Assembly (NCBI GenBank): GCA_002480525.1
Contig: DLCH01000006.1
Span: forward strand, 287,090-313,873
Reading direction: 5' to 3'
DNA length: 26,784 bases
Origin: Gammaproteobacteria bacterium UBA7803
GTDB taxonomy: Bacteria; Pseudomonadota; Gammaproteobacteria; Pseudomonadales; Azotimanducaceae
Both the position numbers and the translations under genes were made by a program. The notes beneath the pieces are model-generated. The model did no database searches, was not told the origin of the DNA, and saw only the letters and a list, made by a program, of their open reading frames with translations. Positions 13,372 to 22,112 of the stretch are shown here, piece by piece (position 1 is the stretch's first letter; every line of letters starts with the position of its first letter).

Positions 13372-14848
13372 CCTTCGGCCGCATCAGCGGGAACAGCAGC
13401 ACGTCGCGGATCGACGGCGAGTCGGTGAGCAGCATGATCAGCCGGTCGATGCCGATGCCCTCCCCGGCCGTCGGCGGCAGGCCGTACTCCAGCGCCCGGA
13501 TGTAGTCCTCGTCGTAGTGCATCGCCTCGAGGTCACCGCCGCTCTTGGCCTCGGCCTGGGCCCGGAAGCGCTCGGCCTGATCCTCCGGGTCGTTCAGCTC
13601 GGAGAAGCCGTTGGCGATCTCGCGGCCCGCCACGAACAGCTCGAACCGGTCGGTGACGTGGGGGTCGTCGTCGTTGCGCCGGGACAGCGGCGAGACCTCG
13701 GCCGGATAGTGGGTGATGAAGGTGGGCTGGCGCAGCTTGTCTTCCACGTAGTGGTCGAACACCTCGGTCTGCAGCCGCCCCAGGCCCCAGCTCTGCTCGA
13801 TGGCCACGCCGGCGCCGGACAGCAGCTCCGACAGCTTCTCGGCGTTCTGCACGTCGCTCGAATCGAGCCCGGTATGCCGCACGATGGCTTCCGCCATGGT
13901 CATGCGGTCCGCCAGTTTGCCCAGCGACAGCGCTTCGCCCTGGTAGCTGATCTCCGCCGTCTCCAGCACCTCCTCGGCCAGGCCCCGCAGCAGGTCCTGG
14001 GTCAGGGTGATCAGGTCCTCCATGTCCGCGTAGGCCCAGTAGAACTCGAGCATGGTGAACTCGGGGTTGTGTCGGGTGGACAGCCCCTCGTTGCGGAAGT
14101 TGCGGTTGACCTCGAACACCCGCTCGAAGCCGCCCACGGTCAGCCGCTTGAGGTAGAGCTCCGGCGCCACCCGCAGGTACAGCTCGAGGTCGAGGGCGTT
14201 GTGGTGGGTGACGAACGGCCGCGCCGCGGCGCCGCCGGGAATGAGCTGCATCATGGGGGTCTCCACCTCCATGAAGCCGCGCTCGTTGAAGAACGCGCGG
14301 ATGTACGCGACGACTCTGGAACGCACTTCGAACACCCGGCGGGAATCCGGGTTCATGATCAGGTCCAGATAGCGCTGCCGGTACTTGATCTCGTGGTCGG
14401 AGAGCCCGTGGTACTTCTCCGGCAGCGGACGCAGATCCTTGGACAGCAGCTCGATGTGGGACGCCTGGACCGTGAGCTCGCCCTTGTTGGTCCGCATCAG
14501 GGTGCCGCGGACGCCGACGATGTCGCCGATGTCCCACAGGTCGTCGAAGGCCTGATAGGCCTCGTCGCCGACGTCGTCCTTGCGCACGTAGCACTGGATG
14601 CGCCCGGAGTCGTCCTGCAGGGTGATGAAGCTCGCTTTGCCCATCACCCGGCGCAGCATCACCCGGCCGGCCACCGCGGCCTCTATGCCGGCGCTCTCCA
14701 GCGCCGCCTTGTCCTGATCGGCGCAGCGCTCGTGCAGCTCGGCCGCCATGGCGTCCCGGCGGAACGCGTTGGGATAGGCCCGGCCGGTCTCGCGCCAGCG
14801 GGCGAGCTTGTCGCGGCGGACCCTGATGATGTCGTGTTCGTCGGTCAT
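13364..14848 (-). CDS. lysS: Lysyl-tRNA synthetase, class II
   Basis: A 494-residue class II aminoacyl-tRNA synthetase. The N-terminal OB-fold anticodon domain (about 58-140) is followed by the catalytic core, with motif 2 at FRNEGLSTRHNPEFTMLEFY (251-270) and motif 3 at GIGIDR near 464. The PGGAAARPF segment is conserved. Gene order recJ-prfB-lysS is conserved in gammaproteobacteria. The N-terminus aligns with E. coli LysS from RRDKLARWRETG, supporting the ATG at 14848. There is no Shine-Dalgarno in the nine bases before the ATG, because a REP hairpin occupies that space. Confidence 0.97.
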   Translation of the reverse strand: MTDEHDIIRVRRDKLARWRETGRAYPNAFRRDAMAAELHERCADQDKAALESAGIEAAVAGRVMLRRVMGKASFITLQDDSGRIQCYVRKDDVGDEAYQAFDDLWDIGDIVGVRGTLMRTNKGELTVQASHIELLSKDLRPLPEKYHGLSDHEIKYRQRYLDLIMNPDSRRVFEVRSRVVAYIRAFFNERGFMEVETPMMQLIPGGAAARPFVTHHNALDLELYLRVAPELYLKRLTVGGFERVFEVNRNFRNEGLSTRHNPEFTMLEFYWAYADMEDLITLTQDLLRGLAEEVLETAEISYQGEALSLGKLADRMTMAEAIVRHTGLDSSDVQNAEKLSELLSGAGVAIEQSWGLGRLQTEVFDHYVEDKLRQPTFITHYPAEVSPLSRRNDDDPHVTDRFELFVAGREIANGFSELNDPEDQAERFRAQAEAKSGGDLEAMHYDEDYIRALEYGLPPTAGEGIGIDRLIMLLTDSPSIRDVLLFPLMRPKDD

Positions 14849-14854
14849 GGGCTG

Positions 14855-14879
14855 GTCGCGGCCGGGAGGCCGCTCCTAC
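14855..14879 (-). repeat. REP element between prfB and lysS
   Basis: A single REP of the same 25-bp family, oriented with its GTAG head toward prfB. It fills most of the 48-bp prfB-lysS gap. Its hairpin ends nine bases before the lysS ATG. The head contributes an AGGA directly 5' of the stem. Confidence 0.9.
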
Positions 14880-14896
14880 GGTTCGGGTTGATGGGT

Positions 14897-15995
14897 CTAG
14901 AGGCCGGCCTTGAGGCTCGCCTCGATGAACTCGTCGAGATCGCCGTCCAGCACCACGCCGGGATCGGACCGCTCGACGTTGGTGCGCAGATCCTTGATGC
15001 GCGACTGATCGAGCACGTAGGAACGGATCTGGCTGCCCCAGCCGATGTCGGCCTTGGACTCCTCGACGGCCTGGGCCTCGGCCCGGCGTTTCTGCATCTC
15101 GAGCTCGTAGAGCTTGGCGCGTAGCTGCTTCCACGCCTTGTCCCGGTTCTGGTGCTGGGAGCGCTCGCTCTGGCACTGCACCACCACGCCGGACGGCATG
15201 TGGGTCAGCCGCACGGCGGAGTCGGTCCGGTTGACGTGCTGCCCGCCGGCGCCGCTGGCGCGGTAGGTGTCCGTGCGCACGTCCGACGGATTGATCTCGA
15301 TCTCGATGTCGTCCTCGATCACCGGCGAGACGAACACCGACGCGAACGACGTGTGGCGCCGGTTGCCGGAGTCGAAGGGCGACTTGCGCACCAGCCGGTG
15401 CACGCCGGTCTCGGTGCGCAGCCAGCCGAAGGCGTGGTCGCCGCTGACCTCCACCGTGGCGCTCTTGATGCCGGCCACCTCCCCCGGAGACAGCTCGACG
15501 ATGTCGGCGCCGAAGCCGCGCTTCTCGCACCAGCGCAGGTACATGCGCAGCAGCATCTCCGCCCAGTCCTGGGCCTCGGTGCCGCCGGAGCCCGCCTGGA
15601 TGTCGAGGTAGGCGTCGGCGGCGTCCGCCTCGCCCTGGAACATGCGCCGGAACTCCAGCGCCGTCAGCCGCTCCTCCACGCCGTCGAGCTCGGACTCGAC
15701 GTCGTCCAGGGCGCCGCGGTCGCTCTCTTCCGCGGCCAGCTCGGCCAGCTCCTGCAGATCGTTCAGCGAGTCGGCGACCTCGCGCAGGCCGGAAACGACG
15801 CCGTCCAGCGACGCGCGCTCCTGATTCAGCGCCTTGGCGCGATCCTGATCGTCCCAGACCTTGGGGTCCGCCAGCTCGAGCTCGACCTCTTCCAGCCGCT
15901 GCACCTTGCCGTCGTAGTCAAAGATACCCCCTGAGCGCAGTATCGCGCTCCAGCATGTCGCGCAGACGCTCCCGGATGGATGTGATTTCCGCCAT
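14897..15995 (-). CDS. prfB: Peptide chain release factor 2 (programmed +1 frameshift)
   Basis: RF2 terminates translation at UGA and UAA. The first frame runs from the ATG at 15995 (MAEITSIRERLRDMLERDTA, then LRGYL) for 25 codons to an in-frame TGA at 15920-15918. A +1 shift at CTT TGA C continues as DYDGKVQRLEEVE to the TAG at 14897. The fused product is 365 residues, the same as E. coli RF2. The SPF codon-recognition motif is at 205-207 and the catalytic GGQ at 250-252. Residue 246 is alanine, as in most RF2s, rather than the threonine of E. coli K-12. It lies between recJ and lysS, as in E. coli. Confidence 0.97.
15917..15932 (-). promoter_or_regulatory. prfB: prfB autoregulatory +1 frameshift site
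   Basis: The minus strand reads AGGGGGTATCTTTGAC. An internal Shine-Dalgarno-like AGGGGG precedes the slippery CTT and the UGA-C stop context, with the same spacing as in E. coli prfB. Low RF2 slows termination at UGA and raises frameshifting, which restores RF2. Confidence 0.97.
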
Positions 15996-16034
15996 GACTC
16001 CCGAATTCGCTGGTGTTCTGGAAAACGCGGCAGT

Positions 16035-17792
16035 TTAAGCCACAGGCTCGATATGCTCCACCACGAGCTGCAGGGTCGACGTCTGGCCGTAGTCGTACTC
16101 GTTCAGCCGGTAGGCGGCGCGCAGGCGCGCGACGTCGCCCAGCGGCGGCTGGCGGAAGGCAATGGCGTCCACCACCCGGCCGTCGTGGCGGAGCACCAGC
16201 TTGAGATGGTCCTCACCGACCACCCGCTGATTGACCACCTCGAACTCGCCGTGGAACAGCGGCTCGGGAAATCCCTGACCCCAGGGCCCTCCGGCCGCCA
16301 GCGCGCGGGCCGTGGCCAGGTTCATGTCCTCGCCGGCGAGGGTGCCGTCGGTGACCAGCGTGCGCGTCAGCGCCTCGGCCGGCAGCCGTCGCGCCACCTC
16401 GGCGTCGAAGGCCCGGGCGAAGCGATCGTAGTGCACCCGCTTGATGGACAGCCCGGCGGCCATGGCATGACCGCCGAAGCGCATCAGCAGGCCCGGATAG
16501 CGGGCGGCGATGGCGTCCAGCGCGTCGCGCACGTGCAGGTCCGGCAGCGAGCGCGCCGAGCCCTTGAGCTCGTCCGGCGCCGCCGGGCCCGCTTCCGCGA
16601 ACGCCACGACGGGCCGGTGGATCTTCTCCCGCAGCCGGCCGGCGACGATGCCGACGATCCCCTGATGCCAGCCCGGCTCGTAGACGCACACCCCGAAGCG
16701 GTCGCCGGCTTCGACCGGGTGGCCGGCGACCAGCAGCTCCGCGTCCCGAACCATGTCCCGCTCCAGCGCGCGGCGGGTCCGGTTCAACTCGTCCAGGGCG
16801 CGGGCGCGCTCCCGGGCCTCGGCGTCCGTCGCGGCCAGCAGGCAGCGGATGCCGAGGGTCATGTCCTCGAGCCGGCCGGCGGCGTTGAGCCGCGGACCGA
16901 GCGCGAAGCCCAGATCCTGAGCCGACAGCGCGGCCAGCCGCCGCCCGGCCACGTCGGCCAGCGCGCGGATGCCGGGCCGGCAGCGGCCGGCGCGCATGCG
17001 GGCGAGCCCCTGGTGCACCAGCACGCGGTTGTTGGCGTCCAGCGGCACCACGTCGGCGACCGTGCCCAGCGCCACCAGATCCAGCCAGTCCGCCAGGTTC
17101 GGCTCCGGACGGGCGTCGAACCACCCAGCCTCCCGCAGCCGGGTCCGCACCCGCCCGAGCACGTAGTAGATGACGCCGACGCCGGCCAGCGCCTTGCTGG
17201 CGAACGTGCAGTCGGCGCGGTTGGGGTTCACCAGGGCATAGGCGTCCGGCAGCGTCGCGCCGGGCAGGTGATGGTCGGTGACGATCACGTCGATGCCGGC
17301 GGCGTTGGCGGCCGCGACGCCGGCGACGCTGGACACGCCGTTGTCGACCGTGACCAGCACCCGTGGCGCGCGCGGCACCGCCAGCTCGACGATCTCCGGC
17401 GACAGTCCGTAGCCGAACTCGAAGCGGTTCGGCACCAGGAAGTCCACGGCCTCGGCGCCCAGGGCGCCCAGCAGGGAGACCGACAGGGCGACCGCGGTCG
17501 CGCCGTCCGCGTCGAAGTCGCCGACCACGAGAATGGGCTCCCGCGCCATCACGGCCCGGGCGAGGCGTTCGGCGGCGCGGTCCGCGTCGGTCAGCTCGTC
17601 CGGCGGCAGCAGCGCCCGGAGGGACCGGTCGAGCTCGGCGGGCGCCGTGACGCCCCGGGCCGCGTATACCCGGCGCAGCAGCGGCGGCAGGTCGTCACCC
17701 AGCGGCGGCAGCGGCGCCGGCAGCGGCCGGGAGACGATGCTGACTGCGGCGTCGCCGGACTCCGTCCCGGATGCCGCAGGCGCCTCGCTCAT
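16035..17792 (-). CDS. recJ: Single-stranded-DNA-specific exonuclease RecJ
   Basis: A 585-residue 5'-3' ssDNA exonuclease of the DHH superfamily, active in recombination and mismatch/base-excision repair. Motif I is GDFDADG (91-97), with NGVSS at 151-155. The DHH triad is at 173-175 (VTDHHLPG). The DHHA1 domain has RFGGHAMAAGLSI, and the C-terminal OB-like domain follows. The open frame extends upstream into hom; the ATG at 17792, 20 bp after the hom stop, gives the usual RecJ length. It lies upstream of prfB, the conserved recJ-prfB-lysS order. Confidence 0.96.
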   Translation of the reverse strand: MSEAPAASGTESGDAAVSIVSRPLPAPLPPLGDDLPPLLRRVYAARGVTAPAELDRSLRALLPPDELTDADRAAERLARAVMAREPILVVGDFDADGATAVALSVSLLGALGAEAVDFLVPNRFEFGYGLSPEIVELAVPRAPRVLVTVDNGVSSVAGVAAANAAGIDVIVTDHHLPGATLPDAYALVNPNRADCTFASKALAGVGVIYYVLGRVRTRLREAGWFDARPEPNLADWLDLVALGTVADVVPLDANNRVLVHQGLARMRAGRCRPGIRALADVAGRRLAALSAQDLGFALGPRLNAAGRLEDMTLGIRCLLAATDAEARERARALDELNRTRRALERDMVRDAELLVAGHPVEAGDRFGVCVYEPGWHQGIVGIVAGRLREKIHRPVVAFAEAGPAAPDELKGSARSLPDLHVRDALDAIAARYPGLLMRFGGHAMAAGLSIKRVHYDRFARAFDAEVARRLPAEALTRTLVTDGTLAGEDMNLATARALAAGGPWGQGFPEPLFHGEFEVVNQRVVGEDHLKLVLRHDGRVVDAIAFRQPPLGDVARLRAAYRLNEYDYGQTSTLQLVVEHIEPVA

Positions 17793-17812
17793 GGGCGCGG
17801 CCCCCGCACGGT

Positions 17813-19108
17813 TCAGGCGTCGTCCAGGTCGTCGACGCGGATGCGGGTGATCTCCCCCACCACCTCCGACAGGGCCTGCACGGTGGCCAGCGCGTCGTTC
17901 ATGATCCGCTCCGGCACCCGCTGGGTGACGATCACGATGGGCACCCAGGCCTGGTCCCGGTCCGTGTGGATCGCCTGGGCGCGCTGCTCGGCGGATTCGA
18001 TGCTGATGTTGTGTTCCGCCAGAATGGTCGCGACCCGGGCGAACACGCCGGGCCTGTCGAGGGCGGGAATGCGCAGATAGTAGGCGCTCTCGCTCTCGAT
18101 GATGGGCACCACCTCGAGGCCGTCCCCGTCCTGCCGCCTGGGCAGCAGCGCCTTGCCCCGCGCAACCTCGACCAGGTCGGCCACCACCGCGGACGCCGTC
18201 GGCAGCTCCCCGGCGCCGGCGCCGTAGTAGAGAGTGTCGCCGGCCGCGTTGCCGTGCACCAGGATGGCGTTCATCACGCCCTGCACGTTGGCCAGCAGAC
18301 GATAGTCGGGCACCAGGGTCGGATGGACCCGCAGCTCCACGCCGGCGTCGGTGCGCCGGGCCAGCCCCAGGTGCTTGATGCGATAGCCGAGGCGCCTGGC
18401 GTACTCGACGTCCTCCACGCTGATCCGGCCGATGCCTTCGGTGTAGACCTCGGAGAACCGGAAATCCATGCCGAACGCCAGCGCCGCCAGGATGGTCAGC
18501 TTGTGCGCCGCGTCGATGCCTTCGATGTCGAAGGTCGGGTCCGCCTCGGCATAGCCCAGCCGCTGAGCCTCGGCGAGGGCTTCGTCGAAGGCTTCGCCGC
18601 CCTCGGTCATGGCGGTGAGAATGTAGTTCGAGGTGCCGTTGATGATCCCGGCGATCCACTGCACCTCGTTGGCGGCGAGCCCCCGGGTGATGGCGGAGAT
18701 GATGGGGATGCCGCCCGCCACCGCGGCCTCGAAGCAGATCGGCACGCCCTGGCGCTCGGCGGCCTCGAACAGCTCGTCGCCGTGCAGGGCGATTACCGCC
18801 TTGTTGGCGGTGACCACGGCCTTGCCGGCCTCGAGGGCCGCCTGCTGCAGCTCGAGCGCGGTGTCCTCGCCGCCGATCAGCTCGACCACGACGTCGACGT
18901 CCGGATGGCCCGGAATCGTCCGCACGTCGGTGGAGAAGCCGATGTCACCGAGATCCACCTCGGGGCGCATGCGCCGGCTCGCCACCTGGGTGACGACGAT
19001 GGGCCGGCCGGCCCGACGCTCGATCTCGGCGGCATTGTCCGACAGTATGCGCAGAACCCCCTGGGCCACCGTGCCCAGGCCGCACAAACCTACCCGCAGT
19101 GGCTCCAA
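17813..19108 (-). CDS. hom: Homoserine dehydrogenase
   Basis: A 431-residue monofunctional enzyme reducing aspartate semialdehyde to homoserine for threonine and methionine synthesis. The NAD(P)-binding Rossmann motif is GLCGLGTVAQG (7-17). Conserved lysines are Lys103 (TANKA) and Lys203 (GIDAAHKL), with the INGTSNYIL signature at 156-164. A C-terminal ACT domain (about 343-425) suggests feedback regulation, typically by threonine. The start is a TTG at 19108, supported by GGGAG six bases upstream and by alignment with the Pseudomonas N-terminus (MKPVKVGICGLGTV). thrC, which follows hom in Pseudomonas, is absent here. Confidence 0.96.
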   Translation of the reverse strand: MEPLRVGLCGLGTVAQGVLRILSDNAAEIERRAGRPIVVTQVASRRMRPEVDLGDIGFSTDVRTIPGHPDVDVVVELIGGEDTALELQQAALEAGKAVVTANKAVIALHGDELFEAAERQGVPICFEAAVAGGIPIISAITRGLAANEVQWIAGIINGTSNYILTAMTEGGEAFDEALAEAQRLGYAEADPTFDIEGIDAAHKLTILAALAFGMDFRFSEVYTEGIGRISVEDVEYARRLGYRIKHLGLARRTDAGVELRVHPTLVPDYRLLANVQGVMNAILVHGNAAGDTLYYGAGAGELPTASAVVADLVEVARGKALLPRRQDGDGLEVVPIIESESAYYLRIPALDRPGVFARVATILAEHNISIESAEQRAQAIHTDRDQAWVPIVIVTQRVPERIMNDALATVQALSEVVGEITRIRVDDLDDA

Positions 19109-19157
19109 GAGCGGCTCCCGAGAGTTTCACAGAGAAGCCGCCATGGTACGGAGGAAC

Positions 19158-19185
19158 GGGCCGCCGCTCAATTGCGCGGCGGCCC
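19158..19185 (-). terminator. Strong hairpin between dsbC and hom
   Basis: A perfect 10-bp stem (GGGCCGCCGC at 19158-19167, GCGGCGGCCC at 19176-19185) with an eight-base loop. It starts five bases after the dsbC stop and lies about 50 bp before the hom start. No U-tract follows. It may be a partial terminator or mRNA-stabilising structure within the run of genes. Confidence 0.5.
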
Positions 19186-19190
19186 GGCGG

Positions 19191-19952
19191 TCACAGGCCG
19201 ACGATCTCGGCGAGCCGCTCCGCCGGCATGTAGCCGGGCAGCATGGTGCCGTCCTGCAGGACGATGGCGGGCGTACCGGAAACGCCCATCTGGCGGCCCA
19301 GGTCGAGCTGCTCCGCCACCGGGTTGGGGCAGCTCGCGTCGGGAATGGACTGGCGCGCCTTGAGCTTCGTCAGCGCCGAGTTGGGGTCCTTGGCGCACCA
19401 CGCCGAGACGATCTTGCGGTAGGACTCGGAACCCACGCCGGCGCGCGGATAGGCCAGGTAACGCACCTCGATGCCCATCTCGTTCAGCTTCGGCACCTCC
19501 TGGTGGAGCTTCTGGCAGAAACCGCAGTCGACGTCCGTGAACACGTTGATGGCGGCCCGGGTGTCGCCCGCCGGGCTGAACACGATCATCTCGCTGCGGG
19601 GCACGCCGGCGAGCAGCTCGTGGCGCAGCTCCGCGCGGCCGGCCTCGGCCAGGTTCACCAGCTCGTCGTCGCCGAGCTGGTAGAGGTCGCCGGCGAACAG
19701 GTAGCGGCCGTCCTCGGTGCCGTAGAACACGGTGCCGCCGGCCAGCTCCAGAGCGTAGATGCCGGGAATCGGGCTTGCGGTGACGTTCTCGATGGGAATG
19801 TCCGGGCGCAGCGCCTTGAGCCGGCTGACCAGGGTCGCCGCCGCCTCGGCCGCCGCGCCGTCGTCGTCTTCCGCGAGGGCGTCCGGCAGCGTCAGGGCCG
19901 CGGCTGCGGCGGCAAGCGCCATAATGGCCATGGTTGCTGTGAATCGCGTCAC
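19191..19952 (-). CDS. dsbC: Thiol:disulfide interchange protein DsbC
   Basis: A 253-residue periplasmic disulfide isomerase that corrects wrong disulfides; in E. coli it is kept reduced by DsbD. The signal peptide spans 1 to about 27 (DALA|EDD). An N-terminal dimerisation domain is followed by the thioredoxin-fold domain with the active site CGFC (Cys143, Cys146) in place of the CGYC of E. coli. The cis-proline loop SGTPAIV and a second cysteine pair typical of DsbC (AWCAKD, DASCPNP) are present. The start is taken at the GTG (19952), which supplies the positive n-region; an ATG at 19931 is possible. It lies between xerD and hom, as in Pseudomonas. Confidence 0.95.
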   Translation of the reverse strand: MTRFTATMAIMALAAAAAALTLPDALAEDDDGAAAEAAATLVSRLKALRPDIPIENVTASPIPGIYALELAGGTVFYGTEDGRYLFAGDLYQLGDDELVNLAEAGRAELRHELLAGVPRSEMIVFSPAGDTRAAINVFTDVDCGFCQKLHQEVPKLNEMGIEVRYLAYPRAGVGSESYRKIVSAWCAKDPNSALTKLKARQSIPDASCPNPVAEQLDLGRQMGVSGTPAIVLQDGTMLPGYMPAERLAEIVGL

Positions 19953-20041
19953 TTGGTGTGTCCCCTCTCGGATGAATGTCTGGGTGAAAGGATCGGTCGC
20001 ACGCCCGGTTTCGACCGCGGCAGCCCGGTTAAATTCCGCCC

Positions 20042-20914
20042 TCAGCCCCGCGGGTGGTGATCCTGGTGCAGCGACTTCAGACGCCGCTGCGCTATGTGAG
20101 TATAGATCTGCGTGGTCGACAGGTCCGCATGGCCCAGCATCATCTGCACGGCCCGCAGGTCGGCCCCGTGGTTCAGCAGGTGGGTGGCGAACGCATGCCG
20201 CAGGGTGTGGGGCGACACGGCCCGGTCGATGCCGGCCTGGGCGGCGTAGCGCTTCACCGCGTGCCAGAACGTCTGACGGGTCATGGGGCGGCCGCGGCGG
20301 CTCGGAAACAGCGCCGCGGTCGGACTGCCGCGGACCAGGCCGGGACGCGCTTCCTCGACGTAGCGCTCGATCCAGCGCAGCGCTTCCTGGCCGACCGGCA
20401 CGAGCCGCTCCTTGCCCCCCTTCCCCACGACCCGGAGCACCCCCTGCCGGAGATTGAGGGACGCCATGGTCAACCCCACCAGCTCGGAGATGCGCAGGCC
20501 CGACGCGTACAGGAGCTCGAGGATGGCCCGGTCCCGCAGACCCACCGGGTCGTCGACGTCGGGCGCCGCCAGCAGACCGGTCACCTCCCGTTCCGACAGC
20601 GCGCCCGGCAGCGACCGGCCGAGCTTCGGCGCGTCGATGTCGGCGCTCGGGTCGACGGCGATACGGCCCTTGTGAACCTGATGACGGTAGAAACCCTTGA
20701 CGCAGGACAGCCAGCGCGCCGACGAGCGGGTTCGATAGCCCGCCCGGAACCGGGCCGCGACGGCGTCGGACAGGGCGATGGCGTCGGCTTCCAGGAGGGG
20801 ACGGGGCAGCAGCCCCGCGAGCGCGCGGAGGTCGCGCCGGTAGGCAGCGAGGGTGTTCTCCGACAGCCCCCGCTCCAGCCAGACCTCGTCGAGGTAGGAC
20901 TCGATGACGGCCAC
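20042..20914 (-). CDS. xerD: Tyrosine recombinase XerD
   Basis: A 290-residue tyrosine recombinase acting with XerC and FtsK at dif to resolve chromosome dimers. The SAM-like N-terminal core-binding domain is at about 1-90. The catalytic residues are Arg141 (SGLRISEL), Lys165 (GKGGKER), His236 and Arg239 (HTLRHAFATHLL), His262 (LGHADLSTTQ) and the nucleophile Tyr271 (IYTHI). Its place upstream of dsbC marks it as the chromosomal XerD rather than a phage or integron integrase. The start is a GTG at 20914; the length is a few residues short of E. coli XerD. Confidence 0.96.
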   Translation of the reverse strand: MAVIESYLDEVWLERGLSENTLAAYRRDLRALAGLLPRPLLEADAIALSDAVAARFRAGYRTRSSARWLSCVKGFYRHQVHKGRIAVDPSADIDAPKLGRSLPGALSEREVTGLLAAPDVDDPVGLRDRAILELLYASGLRISELVGLTMASLNLRQGVLRVVGKGGKERLVPVGQEALRWIERYVEEARPGLVRGSPTAALFPSRRGRPMTRQTFWHAVKRYAAQAGIDRAVSPHTLRHAFATHLLNHGADLRAVQMMLGHADLSTTQIYTHIAQRRLKSLHQDHHPRG

Positions 20915-20958
20915 GGAGGCGGCAGGCAGCCCCTCCGCGGCCCCGGGCGCGATGCCCG

Positions 20959-21309
20959 TCAGACCTTTTCGCGAATCCGGGCGGATCGGCCCGACCGCTC
21001 GCGCAGGTAGTACAGCTTGGCCTTGCGCACGTCGCCGCGGCGCTTGACCTGGATCTCGGCGATCAGCGGGCTGTGGAGCTGGAACGTACGCTCGACGCCG
21101 ACGCCGTGGGAAATCTTGCGGACCGTGAACGACGAGTTAAGGCCGCGATGGCGGCGGCCGATGACCACGCCCTCGAACGCCTGCAGACGCTCCCGGTTGC
21201 CTTCACGGACCTTCACCTGCACGACCACCGTGTCGCCGGCGCCGAACTCCGGCACCTCGCTCTTGAGCTGCTCGTTCTCGAGCGCTTCGATCACTTTGTT
21301 CCTGCGCAC
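20959..21309 (-). CDS. rplS: 50S ribosomal protein L19
   Basis: A 116-residue ribosomal protein at the 30S-50S interface. The conserved stretches RLQAFEGVVIGRRHRGLNSS, FTVRKISHGVGVERTFQLHS and VRKAKLYYLRER are intact. The start is a GTG at 21309 with AGGAG eight bases upstream, giving two residues more than E. coli L19. It is the last of the classic rpsP-rimM-trmD-rplS cluster, 37 bp after trmD and 44 bp before xerD. Confidence 0.98.
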   Translation of the reverse strand: MRRNKVIEALENEQLKSEVPEFGAGDTVVVQVKVREGNRERLQAFEGVVIGRRHRGLNSSFTVRKISHGVGVERTFQLHSPLIAEIQVKRRGDVRKAKLYYLRERSGRSARIREKV

Positions 21310-21346
21310 CTTCTAAGCTCCTGTGTCGACCGGCCCGCGGCCGGTG

Positions 21347-22099
21347 TCAGTCGTTCGATTCCTGTGTTCCTGCGCTCAGCAACGGCGCCAGCAACGCGCG
21401 GTCCTCCGCCGACCAGTCACGGCCGACCAGAAGATCCGGCCGCCGCTCCCAGGTCCGCCGCAATGCCTGCTGGCGACGCCAGCGCTGCACGGCGGCGTGA
21501 TCGCCCGTCAGCAGCACAGGCGGCACGGCGCGGCCGCCCGCGATTTCCGGGCGCGTATAGTGCGGGTAATCGAGCAAACCATCAAGATGCGACTCCTCCA
21601 CGGAGGATGCCGCATTGCCCAGCGTACCGGGCAGATGTCTCGACACCGCGTCGAGCACCACCATGGCGGGCAATTCCCCGCCGGTGAGCACGTAATCGCC
21701 GATGGACAGCTCCTCGTCCACCGCCGCATCGACGACCCGCTCGTCGATGCCCTCGTAGCGGCCCGCCAGCAGAATCAGCGCCGGCTGCGCCGCCAGTTCC
21801 CGGACCCTCGCCTGATCGAGGCGCCTGCCCTGGGGGGAAAGATAGACCACCCTCGCCGGCGCCGGCGCCGCCGCCCTGGCGGCGTCGATGGTCGCCAGCA
21901 GCGGCTCCACCATCATGACCATGCCCGGGCCGCCGCCGTAGGGCCGGTCGTCCACCGTGCGGTGCCGGTCCCGGGTGAAGTCCCGGGGATTGAACACCGA
22001 CAGGTCCAGCACCCCCGCGGACACCGCCCGCCCCAGCACGCCCGACGACGTGGCCGTGCTGAACATCTCCGGAAACAGGCTGACGATGCCGAACCACAT
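21347..22099 (-). CDS. trmD: tRNA (guanine-37-N1)-methyltransferase
   Basis: A 250-residue SPOUT-class methyltransferase producing m1G37 in tRNAs that read CNN codons, which prevents +1 frameshifting. Conserved segments are DRPYGGGPGMVMM (51-63), LSPQG (87-91), GRYEGIDERV (113-122) and SIGDYVLTGGELP (132-144), which form the trefoil-knot SAM site. It lies 13 bp after rimM. Full length. Confidence 0.98.
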   Translation of the reverse strand: MWFGIVSLFPEMFSTATSSGVLGRAVSAGVLDLSVFNPRDFTRDRHRTVDDRPYGGGPGMVMMVEPLLATIDAARAAAPAPARVVYLSPQGRRLDQARVRELAAQPALILLAGRYEGIDERVVDAAVDEELSIGDYVLTGGELPAMVVLDAVSRHLPGTLGNAASSVEESHLDGLLDYPHYTRPEIAGGRAVPPVLLTGDHAAVQRWRRQQALRRTWERRPDLLVGRDWSAEDRALLAPLLSAGTQESND

Positions 22100-22112
22100 G
22101 GTGAACGTCCTC

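Noticed and set aside
15533..15904. prfB as a short gene starting at the GTG at 15904
   Set aside because: The frameshift site and the upstream 25 codons restore the standard 365-residue RF2.
17793..18659. N-terminal extension of RecJ into hom (874-codon frame)
   Set aside because: The extension is an out-of-frame shadow of hom. The ATG at 17792 gives normal RecJ length.
20042..20914. Tyrosine recombinase as sign of a phage or integrative element
   Set aside because: It matches XerD throughout and sits in the conserved xerD-dsbC-recJ order. No att-like repeats or phage genes are nearby.
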